From Erysipelotrichaceae bacterium (lineage in GTDB: Bacteria > Bacillota_I > Bacilli_A > Erysipelotrichales > Erysipelotrichaceae), in assembly GCA_017418585.1 (NCBI GenBank), contig JAFONG010000032.1, positions 1 to 27,667 of the forward strand: 27,667 nt of DNA. The letters run 5' to 3'. Of this stretch, positions 7,297-13,776 are shown in pieces. A model generated the notes under the pieces. That model searched no databases. It saw nothing but the letters and a program-made list of their open reading frames with translations, and was not told the origin of the DNA. The position numbers and the translations under genes were made by a program. How positions within the stretch are numbered: the first letter of the stretch is position 1; every line of letters starts with the position of its first letter.

Positions 7297-7926
7297 ATGA
7301 TAAAAGGAATTATCTTTGATTTCGACGGCGTGATTACCGACAGCGAGCCTCCTTACATTGAAGCTCTGATAAAGTACCTGCACGGTTTTGGTATCGATGC
7401 GGCTTTTGAGGAGCTTCAGCATGTGATTGGGAAAACCGTCGATGCGATCGCCACGGAAGTGATCGAAAAATACGGTCTGCAGACGACGATAGAAAGATTC
7501 AATGCCGAATCGATGTGGATCTACGAAGAGGATAACGATATCCGGAAGTTCAAGCCAATGAAGGGACTCTACGAATTTCTGGACAGATGCAGGGAAAAAG
7601 GAATTCGAATGTGCATCGCTTCTTCATCGGAACTCAACTATCTTTATACCATCATGGACAGTCTGAAGATCAGGGACTATTTTGAACATGTCATCTCGGG
7701 GCACAATCTGCCCAGAAGCAAGCCGGATCCGTTGATCTATGATCTGGCGGCCGAGAAAATGAAACTGGATAAAAAGGATCTGATGATTATCGAGGATTCC
7801 TATAATGGCATCATGGCAGGAAAGGCTAGCGGGATCTTTACGGTAGGCCTTAAGGCTTCCAGAGTGATACAGGACACATCAATGGCAGATAAGGAAGTAT
7901 ATTCCTTTCAGGAAATAGAACTATGA
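7297..7926 (+). CDS. HAD-superfamily phosphatase/phosphomutase, beta-phosphoglucomutase-like (copy 2)
   Basis: From the ATG at 7297 this is a 209-aa HAD enzyme with FDFDGV (D8 nucleophile, D10), CIASSSE near residue 109, the Lys of RSKPDP and IEDSYNGIMAGKASG. In-frame ATGs at 7258 and 7219 would add 13 or 26 residues. I prefer 7297 because the protein then begins MIKGIIFD exactly like its paralogue at 908-1555, but no start has a good ribosome site. The stop lies 18 bases before the first SgcQ-like gene, so it leads the five-enzyme operon 7297-11239. A sugar-phosphate phosphatase or mutase acting on the PTS product or a later intermediate is likely; the substrate is unknown. Confidence 0.9.
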   Translation: MIKGIIFDFDGVITDSEPPYIEALIKYLHGFGIDAAFEELQHVIGKTVDAIATEVIEKYGLQTTIERFNAESMWIYEEDNDIRKFKPMKGLYEFLDRCREKGIRMCIASSSELNYLYTIMDSLKIRDYFEHVISGHNLPRSKPDPLIYDLAAEKMKLDKKDLMIIEDSYNGIMAGKASGIFTVGLKASRVIQDTSMADKEVYSFQEIEL

Positions 7927-7944
7927 ATACAGGAGGAAAGAATT

Positions 7945-8751
7945 ATGTGGATGAAAGAACTGTTTGGCACGGATAAGCCGGTCATCGGCATGCTGCACCT
8001 GAAGGCGCTGCCTACCGACCCCAAGTATGATCCGGAAGGAGGCGTTGAGGCTGTTCTGGAAAGAGCGAGAGAGGATCTTCATGCCCTGCAGGACGGCGGC
8101 ATTGACGGCGTCCTGTTCTGCAATGAATTTTCGATTCCGTATGTCGAGAACGTCAGAGTTGTCACGATCGCCTGCATGGCTAGGATTATCGGTGAGCTTA
8201 AGAGCGAGATCAAGGTTCCGTTTGGCGTAGATGTAGCCATGGATCCATATAAAGCGTTTGACCTTGCGGCGGCAGTGGGTGCATCTTTCGTTAGAGAAAC
8301 CTTCTTCGGCGCCTATGCGGGAGACTACGGCATCAGCAACTATCCGCAGGGCGAGATCGAACGCCACCGTATCGATGTCGGCTGCAGAAACGTCCATACG
8401 CTCGCCACTCTGGTTCCGGAAGGAGCAAAACAGGTTGCGGAACGGCCGATCGAAGACGTGGCAAAGTCGGTAACATTCTCCATTGCTCCTAGCGCCTTTA
8501 TGGTATTCGGCAACAATGCCGGTGCCGAGATCGATACCAGCAATATCACCAGAGCCAAGGCCGCAACCGATACTCCGGTCTTCGCTTCCAACGGCGTAAA
8601 GGCTCATACCGTTGCGGATATGTTGAAGATATCCGACGGCTGTATCGTGGGAACCTGGCTCAAGGTCGACGGCAAGTTCTTCAATAAGGTCGATCAGGCA
8701 CGAGTGGAAGAGCTGATGGCCAATGCCAAGGCATTCAGAGGAGATCTGTAG
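7945..8751 (+). CDS. BtpA/SgcQ family TIM-barrel protein, paralogue 1
   Basis: The 268-aa protein is typical of the BtpA/SgcQ family: MWMKELFGTDKPVIGMLHL at the N-terminus, then LPTDPKYDPEGG, HALQDGGIDGVLFCNEF, IPYVENV and a C-terminal PVFASNGVKAHT...SDGCIVGTWLKVDGKF block that looks like the phosphate-binding end of a TIM barrel. BtpA was named for photosystem I biogenesis in cyanobacteria; in PTS operons (E. coli sgcQ) the reaction is unknown. AGGAGG (7931-7936) is ideally spaced to the ATG at 7945. It is nearly collinear with the next gene, has exactly the same length (807 bp), and is clearly a tandem duplicate. Cytoplasmic, with no signal peptide. Confidence 0.93.
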   Translation: MWMKELFGTDKPVIGMLHLKALPTDPKYDPEGGVEAVLERAREDLHALQDGGIDGVLFCNEFSIPYVENVRVVTIACMARIIGELKSEIKVPFGVDVAMDPYKAFDLAAAVGASFVRETFFGAYAGDYGISNYPQGEIERHRIDVGCRNVHTLATLVPEGAKQVAERPIEDVAKSVTFSIAPSAFMVFGNNAGAEIDTSNITRAKAATDTPVFASNGVKAHTVADMLKISDGCIVGTWLKVDGKFFNKVDQARVEELMANAKAFRGDL

Positions 8752-8752
8752 A

Positions 8753-9559
8753 ATGTGGATGAAGGATCTGTTTGGCACGGATAAGCCGGTCATCGGCATG
8801 ATGCATCTGATGGCCATGCCTACCGATCCGAAATACGACCCGGAAGGCGGAATGGAAAAAGTCATGGAGCGGGCAAGACACGACATTCATGCCCTGCAGG
8901 ATGGCGGGATCGATGCCATTCTGTTCACCAACGAGTTTTCGATTCCTTATACGGATAACGTCAGACCGGTCACCATTGCCTGCATGGCCAGGATCATCGG
9001 GGAACTGAAAAAGGAAATCAGAGTCCCTTACGGCGTCAACGTTGCTGTCGATCCGCTTAAGGCTTTCGATCTGGCTTGTGCGGTGGATGCAAAGTTTATT
9101 CGGGGAACTTTCTTCGGTGCCTATGCTTCCGATGACGGGGTCTCTTCTGTACCGATGGGTGAAATGATGCGTCATAAGGCGGAACTGCATCTGGACGATC
9201 TGAAACTTTTGGCAACTATCGTTCCGGAAGGGGCGAAACAGATTGCAGAACGGCCGATCGAGGATGTTGTGAAGAGCGTCGATTTTGCGATGAATCCGGA
9301 TGCGATGCTGGTATTCGGACTGACGGCGGGAAGACCGATCGACGATTCGTTGATCTCCCGAAGCAAGAAAGTAACGGAAAAGCCGGTCTTCGCTTCCAAT
9401 GGCGTGAAAGCGGCAACGATAGAAAAGACGCTGAGCATTGCGGATGGCTGTGTTGTTGGCACTTCTTTAAAGTACAACGGTTCCTTCTACGATGCGGTTG
9501 ATAAGGACCGGGTCAAAGAACTGATGGATCTCGCAAAAGTTTTCCGGGGTGAAAGATGA
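8753..9559 (+). CDS. BtpA/SgcQ family TIM-barrel protein, paralogue 2
   Basis: The 268-aa protein begins MWMKDLFGTDKPVIGMMHL and matches paralogue 1 over its whole length without visible gaps. The frame is open further upstream, but the ATG at 8753 follows the previous stop by one base, has AGAGGAG (8737-8743) at proper spacing and gives the same N-terminus as its twin. Differences cluster around the probable active-site rim: RETFFGAYAGDYG becomes RGTFFGAYASDDG, and NNAG becomes LTAG. The two copies may therefore differ in substrate or form a heteromer. The stop overlaps the epimerase start (ATGA at 9556-9559). Confidence 0.93.
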   Translation: MWMKDLFGTDKPVIGMMHLMAMPTDPKYDPEGGMEKVMERARHDIHALQDGGIDAILFTNEFSIPYTDNVRPVTIACMARIIGELKKEIRVPYGVNVAVDPLKAFDLACAVDAKFIRGTFFGAYASDDGVSSVPMGEMMRHKAELHLDDLKLLATIVPEGAKQIAERPIEDVVKSVDFAMNPDAMLVFGLTAGRPIDDSLISRSKKVTEKPVFASNGVKAATIEKTLSIADGCVVGTSLKYNGSFYDAVDKDRVKELMDLAKVFRGER

Positions 9560-10188
9560 TGCTGATTTCGCCTTCGATTGCTTCGGCAGATGTCTTGCAT
9601 ATTGCGGATGAAGTGAAATTCATCGATACGTATTTTGACAACATTCACATCGATATCGAAGATGGCGTTGCTGTCGGAGGGATTTCTTTCGGGATGAAGA
9701 TGGCGAAGGGAATATGCAGGATCTCTTCAAGCCGGGAAAAAACGATGCATCTGGAGGTACTGAATCCTCTGGATTATCTGGATGAGGTTCTAGCTTGCAA
9801 CTGCGATGTGACGTTCATTCAGGTATCGCATCTGAAAGATCCTCTAGCCGTTATTGATCAGTTCAGGAAAACCGGTGTCAGAACCGGTGTCAACCTCTGC
9901 GACGAGGATCTTCTTCGTCCGGAACTGGATGAACTGATAAGTGTTTGTGATAGTATATTGGTAAATACGACCGCACATTGGGATGCAGAACAGAATTATA
10001 TGCCGGAGATGGAAGAGTTTGCGCTGAAACTGGCCGAGAATGAAAAAAAGAGAATCTGGATCGACGGATGCGTTACTTATGAAACCTATCAGAGGATAAA
10101 GGATTCAAAACTCTACTGTGCGGTAGTAGGAAGAGGAATATTTGCGGATAAGCAATTGGCAGTAGAACGTTACTGCCGTCAGAAATGA
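9556..10188 (+). CDS. Ribulose-phosphate 3-epimerase family protein (SgcE-like)
   Basis: The 210-aa TIM-barrel enzyme keeps all metal and acid/base positions of ribulose-phosphate 3-epimerases: S7, H31 and D33 (NIHIDIEDG), H65 (MHLEV) and D170 (IWIDG), followed by a Gly-rich phosphate loop near VVGRGIF. It should epimerise at C3 of a ketose phosphate, or a related sugar phosphate as proposed for SgcE/AlsE. The housekeeping enzyme is usually more conserved, so this is probably a pathway-specific member. It overlaps the preceding SgcQ-like gene by four bases; ATG codons at 9556 and 9559 are both possible, with GGGGTGAAAG just upstream. It supports a pathway through phosphorylated ketoses. Confidence 0.9.
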   Translation: MMLISPSIASADVLHIADEVKFIDTYFDNIHIDIEDGVAVGGISFGMKMAKGICRISSSREKTMHLEVLNPLDYLDEVLACNCDVTFIQVSHLKDPLAVIDQFRKTGVRTGVNLCDEDLLRPELDELISVCDSILVNTTAHWDAEQNYMPEMEEFALKLAENEKKRIWIDGCVTYETYQRIKDSKLYCAVVGRGIFADKQLAVERYCRQK

Positions 10189-10196
10189 GGTTAAAG

Positions 10197-10394
10197 ATGT
10201 TAGATAGAGGTTTTACAACAAAAACGATTGAAGAGCTTGTAGAAGCCTGCAGGATTGATCCTGATTTTGAGGTCGATCATTGGGAGTACAATGAGAAGGC
10301 CAAGGCGTTATGGATCTATAATGCGAAGAATCAGCAGACCGTGGTTATGTTGAAAGTGGATGACAACGGTTTTATGGTTAAAAGCGTGTGGTAG
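10197..10394 (+). CDS. Small protein of unknown function in the sgc-like operon
   Basis: This is a 65-aa protein from the ATG at 10197, with GAGG (10187-10190) six bases upstream; an in-frame ATG at 10185 overlapping the epimerase stop would give 69 aa. The composition is that of a real soluble protein: a helix (TIEELVEACRID), an acidic stretch with aromatics (HWEYNEKAKALWIYN) and a beta hairpin (QTVVMLKVDDNGFMVKSVW). No cysteine-metal motif, signal peptide or membrane helix is seen. I do not recognise a family. The stop TAG at 10392-10394 overlaps the AGGAGG of the next gene, so translation is tightly coupled to the third SgcQ. It may be a small subunit or a chaperone for an SgcQ-like protein. 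Confidence 0.72.
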   Translation: MLDRGFTTKTIEELVEACRIDPDFEVDHWEYNEKAKALWIYNAKNQQTVVMLKVDDNGFMVKSVW

Positions 10395-10402
10395 GAGGTA
10401 CA

Positions 10403-11239
10403 ATGATGAAATTCACACAAGACACTTCCAGCTGGCTTGAGGAACTGTTCCACGTTAAAAAGCCGATCATCGCCATGTGCCACCTGCAGCCTTTGCCGGG
10501 TGACCCGTACTATGACGAGGAAGGCGGAATGGAAAAGGTCGTCGAATGCGCCAGACACGACATTGCCGCCCTGCAGAACGGCGGAGTCGACGGCATCATG
10601 TTCTCGAACGAATACTCCCTGCCGTATCTGACGAAGATGGAGCCGATCACCCTGGCCGCCATGGCCTTCGTCATCGGACAGGTGAAGGATGCGGTGAAGA
10701 TCCCGTTCGGCGTCAACTGTCTGTGGGATCCGATATCATCTCTTGATGTCGCCAAGGCGACAGGAGGAAAGTTCATCCGGGAGATCATCTCCGGAGTCTA
10801 CGCTTCCGATTTCGGCATCTGGAACACCAATTCGGGAGCGACCGCAAGGCACAGACACAGGATCGGCGCGGACGACATCATGATGCTCTACAACATCGTT
10901 CCGGAAGCCGCCGTGTATCTTTCCTCCAGAGACATCGCGTCGATCGCCAAGACGACCGAGTTCAACTGCCGTCCTGACGCCCTGTGCGTATCCGGACTGA
11001 CCGCCGGTTCAGAGACCGACACCCAGATCCTCTCCCAGGTCAAGGCCGCCGTTAGGAAGACTCCTGTCTTCTGCAATACCGGCTGCAACAAGGACAACGT
11101 CGTAAGGCAGATCTCCGTCGCCGACGGCGTCGTATGCGCCACCACCTTCAAGGTCGACGGCAAGTTCGAAAACCCTGTCGACGAGGCAAGGGTGAAGGAG
11201 TTCATGGATATCGTGAAGGAATACAGAAGTAAGCTTTAG
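10403..11239 (+). CDS. BtpA/SgcQ family TIM-barrel protein, divergent paralogue 3
   Basis: The 278-aa protein is from the same family as 7945-9559 but a clearly different branch: SSWLEELFHVKKPIIAMCHL, LPGDPYYDEEGG, LQNGGVDGIMFSNEYSLPYL, NCLWDP, PEAAVYLSSRDI and CVSGLTAG. As I remember E. coli SgcQ, this copy is the closer match. AGGAGG (10393-10398) selects the ATG at 10403 over an in-frame GTG at 10388. GC is visibly higher than in the two other copies (39 of 60 bases at 11101-11160 against 28 of 60 at 9421-9480), with mostly C-ending codons. That implies stronger expression or separate acquisition. It ends the operon, 15 bases before a terminator. Reaction unknown. Confidence 0.92.
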   Translation: MMKFTQDTSSWLEELFHVKKPIIAMCHLQPLPGDPYYDEEGGMEKVVECARHDIAALQNGGVDGIMFSNEYSLPYLTKMEPITLAAMAFVIGQVKDAVKIPFGVNCLWDPISSLDVAKATGGKFIREIISGVYASDFGIWNTNSGATARHRHRIGADDIMMLYNIVPEAAVYLSSRDIASIAKTTEFNCRPDALCVSGLTAGSETDTQILSQVKAAVRKTPVFCNTGCNKDNVVRQISVADGVVCATTFKVDGKFENPVDEARVKEFMDIVKEYRSKL

Positions 11240-11254
11240 AACTGCTGGACGATG

Positions 11255-11294
11255 ACAGGAAAGGCTGTTAAAGTCTTTCCTGTTCCTTTTTTTT
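11255..11294 (+). terminator. Intrinsic terminator of the HAD/SgcQ/SgcE operon
   Basis: A 9-bp stem (11255-11263, ACAGGAAAG, with 11275-11283, CTTTCCTGT) is followed by TTCC and a run of eight T. The next gene's ATG at 11295 directly follows the T-run. Confidence 0.85.
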
Positions 11295-12137
11295 ATGGGT
11301 TATTTTTACGTATTGATTTCATCACTGCTGTTTGGCATTCTGCCTTCCATTCAGAACAGGGCCATCCTCAACGGAGCCGGGCCTCTGAATGTTCTTTTTG
11401 TATGCAGTGCAGTATCATTGGCAGGCAGCCTGTTTCTCTGCCGATGTACACATGTAAATTTAAAGATATCCAAAAAGGAGATCCTGACTTATCTTGCTTC
11501 CGGAGGACTGGGCCTGTTTGTTACGGATCTCTGTCTGAATCTGGCCTATACCAGGATGCCGGTAGGATTGGTGACGATGATTCATTTTTCTTATCCGGTG
11601 CTGGTATGCTTTGCGGCTGTTTTGTTTTTTAAGGAGAAACTTACAAGAAACAAGATTTTGGCGATTCTTCTTTCTGTACTGGGTCTGATTCTTCTGGGTG
11701 ATTCAAAAGCGAATTACAGTTTTGAAGGCGCGGTTCTTGCCTTGATCTCTGCGTTTGCCTATGCATTTAATCTAACAATCGTGGACCGTAGTATCATAGC
11801 GGATCATCCTGTTTTTCTGAAGAATTTCTACCTCTATCTTTTTTCTACAGTCTTTTCCGTTCTGGCAAACGCATCGAAACTTCAGATGATACAGATCGTT
11901 CCGAATCAGATGATCTGGATGATAGCATCGGGAATTATCCTGATGACCGGAAGCCTTTGCCTGACCAAAGGAATTCGGATCCTGGGAAGCTCGAACGCCG
12001 CTTTCATTTCTACAATGGAGCCGATCACTTCTCTTCTTGTCAGTACGTTCCTGTATCATTATGATCTACAGCCCAGAAGCGTTTTTGGATGTGTCTTTAT
12101 CATTCTTTCTTTGATTCCGATCATAAAAGACAGCTAA
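11295..12137 (+). CDS. EamA/DMT-superfamily transporter
   Basis: The 280-aa membrane protein has ten hydrophobic helices in two EamA repeats (about 1-135 and 145-280). Conserved motifs include LFGILPSIQNRAIL near the start, LCLNLAYTRMPVGLVTMIHFSYPVL mid-repeat 1 and the repeat-2 signature around STMEPITSLLVSTF. The family exports or imports small metabolites; no substrate can be given. The chosen ATG at 11295 gives the usual short N-terminus, yet it is placed directly after the previous operon's T-run and has no Shine-Dalgarno sequence. A second hairpin follows 100 bases after the stop. Confidence 0.88.
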   Translation: MGYFYVLISSLLFGILPSIQNRAILNGAGPLNVLFVCSAVSLAGSLFLCRCTHVNLKISKKEILTYLASGGLGLFVTDLCLNLAYTRMPVGLVTMIHFSYPVLVCFAAVLFFKEKLTRNKILAILLSVLGLILLGDSKANYSFEGAVLALISAFAYAFNLTIVDRSIIADHPVFLKNFYLYLFSTVFSVLANASKLQMIQIVPNQMIWMIASGIILMTGSLCLTKGIRILGSSNAAFISTMEPITSLLVSTFLYHYDLQPRSVFGCVFIILSLIPIIKDS

Positions 12138-12237
12138 AGCCTGCGATTATGATTCATGAATGCCTGTGAAATCCGGAATGATCCGTAGAGGTTTGTTCGG
12201 ATGATCATAATGGAAAAGTCTATTCGGTCGTTTAAAC

Positions 12238-12268
12238 AAGACGCCTATCAACGGACGTCTTTTTTTTA
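12238..12268 (+). terminator. Intrinsic terminator after the DMT transporter
   Basis: Stem AAGACG (12238-12243) and CGTCTT (12256-12261), extended inward by CC/GG with one bulged base, is followed by eight T (12260-12267). Confidence 0.75.
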
Positions 12269-12423
12269 CAGAATCATGACATTCGGGATGATATCTGAAA
12301 TGCAGAAAAGTCTTCCGATACTGAATTTTAGAAGAAGTCGTTCTTCAGTTTTATTTCATATTCAGTTCAGTAGAAGTTCACATTCCGTCAATATCATTTA
12401 GACAACGGAAGGAGGAAAAGACG
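12269..12423 (+). promoter_or_regulatory. Leader/promoter stretch of the VTC operon
   Basis: No gene is seen here. An inverted repeat GAAGAA-gtcg-TTCTTC (12331-12346) followed by AGTTTTATTT could be a weak extra terminator or a leader hairpin. I find no clear -35/-10 pair. GGAGG (12411-12415) is the ribosome site of the next gene. Confidence 0.35.
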
Positions 12424-13098
12424 ATGGAAACATTCAGAAGATTCGAGAAGAAATATCTGCTGTCCGCTTCACAATACGGGGAACTGATGAAGAAGATCGA
12501 ACCTTATGTAAAAGCGGACAAGTTCTTTGCGGCGGATATTTCCTCGATCTATTACGATACCGACAGGTTTGAACTGATCAGACGTTCCATCGAGAAGCCC
12601 GAGTACAAGGAAAAACTCAGGATCAGATCCTACAGGGATGCTGAGGATGAGGATGAAGTATTCGTGGAATTCAAGAAGAAACTGGATGGCATCGTCTACA
12701 AGCGGAGAACCAGGGCGGTATGCAAAGATGTGCTGGAAGACATCAGCCGCTGTTCCTTCAAGGATGAACAGGTGGGAAACGAGATCCGTTACGCCCTGGG
12801 CTACTATGGAAAGCTGAGTCCGAAGATCTATATCGGATGTACCAGAACTTCCTATGTCGGCAAAGACGATGAGAATCTCAGGATCACCTTCGACAGGGAT
12901 ATCCGTTACCGGATGAAGGATCTATCATTAAGAAAAAGCAGATTCGATAAAGCCGTGACCGAGAATACGGTCATGGAACTGAAAATAAAGGATGCGATGC
13001 CGTTATGGCTCGTTAAGATCCTGGATGAATGCAAAGCATACCCGAGAGGTTTCTCTAAGGTGGGAACGGCATTCACAAACGCATTGAAAGGAGAATAA
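12424..13098 (+). CDS. VTC-domain polyphosphate polymerase family protein
   Basis: The 224-aa protein is a stand-alone VTC (vacuolar transporter chaperone) catalytic domain with a beta tunnel lined by basic residues: FEKKYLL (7-13), the SIYYDTDRFEL block (41-51), KLRIRSY (64-70), FVEFKKKLDGIVYKRR (80-95), ITFDRDIRYR (154-163) and VMELKI (183-188). In yeast Vtc4 this fold makes polyphosphate from ATP. In Bacillota it occurs next to DUF4956 membrane proteins and CotH or Cthe_2159 proteins, where the product is not well established. GGAGG with 8-base spacing supports the start. DUF4956 follows after three bases, so they form an operon. Confidence 0.92.
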   Translation: METFRRFEKKYLLSASQYGELMKKIEPYVKADKFFAADISSIYYDTDRFELIRRSIEKPEYKEKLRIRSYRDAEDEDEVFVEFKKKLDGIVYKRRTRAVCKDVLEDISRCSFKDEQVGNEIRYALGYYGKLSPKIYIGCTRTSYVGKDDENLRITFDRDIRYRMKDLSLRKSRFDKAVTENTVMELKIKDAMPLWLVKILDECKAYPRGFSKVGTAFTNALKGE

Positions 13099-13101
13099 CT
13101 T

Positions 13102-13776
13102 ATGACAAACATTTTCGGAAGTATATTCACAGGTTCACTTACACTCGGCCAGTTCATGCTGGCGATCGTCGCCTCAATGTTCATGGGACTGATCCTGTCT
13201 GCCGTGTTCATGTACAAGAACACATATACAAAATCGTTCGTATCGGCACTGGTACTGATACCGGCTGTCGAGACGGTCGTCATCATGTTGGTGAACGACA
13301 ACATCGGTGTCGGTCTGTCTGTCGCCGGTTCCTTCGCTCTGATCCGTTTCCGTTCCGTCAAGGGTACGGCAAAAGAGCTTGCGGCAGTCTTCATCGCCAT
13401 GACGATCGGCATCATCTGCGGCACCGGCTATGTCGCTCTGGCAGGCGTATTCACGCTTCTGCTTGCGGCCGTCATGCTGGCGCTGAATCTGACGGGATTC
13501 GGAAACGTATCTGAGAAAAACAGATATCTGAAGATCACGATTCCCGAATCGCTCAACTATGATGAAGTTTTTGATAAGATATTGGATAAGTACTGCAGCA
13601 GCCATGAACTGGAATCGGTCAAGACGCTGACTCTGGGTTCGCTGTTTCGGGTGGAGTATTCCATCAGAATGAAGGATGTAAGCAGGACAAAGGTCATGAT
13701 CGACGAACTCAGGACAAGAAACGGAAACCTGGAAATCATGTGCGGCAAGCCTGCCACCAACAGGGAGGAACTCTAA
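13102..13776 (+). CDS. DUF4956 membrane protein
   Basis: The 224-aa protein has four N-terminal helices (about 18-38, 46-66, 72-92 and 95-130) and a conserved cytoplasmic segment SFALIRFRSVKGTAKEL between helices. A soluble C-terminal domain (about 145-224) is beta-alpha-beta rich, resembling an ACT- or MgtC-C-terminal-like fold. It is the standard partner of bacterial VTC-domain proteins and is thought to form their membrane channel or anchor; that role is inferred from neighbourhood. AAAGGAG precedes the start, and the TAATG overlap with the next gene shows tight coupling. Confidence 0.9.
   Translation: MTNIFGSIFTGSLTLGQFMLAIVASMFMGLILSAVFMYKNTYTKSFVSALVLIPAVETVVIMLVNDNIGVGLSVAGSFALIRFRSVKGTAKELAAVFIAMTIGIICGTGYVALAGVFTLLLAAVMLALNLTGFGNVSEKNRYLKITIPESLNYDEVFDKILDKYCSSHELESVKTLTLGSLFRVEYSIRMKDVSRTKVMIDELRTRNGNLEIMCGKPATNREEL

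Noticed and set aside
7921..8886. Antisense frame of about 320 codons across the SgcQ-like genes
   Set aside because: It runs through two well-supported coding regions, with low-complexity composition and no start signal.
8753..9559. Frameshift or partial duplication in the tandem SgcQ pair
   Set aside because: Both copies are full length (807 bp each) with independent ribosome sites.
12201..12401. 66-codon frame between the DMT and VTC genes
   Set aside because: It runs through the 12238-12268 terminator, lacks a ribosome site and is Ser/Arg-rich noise.
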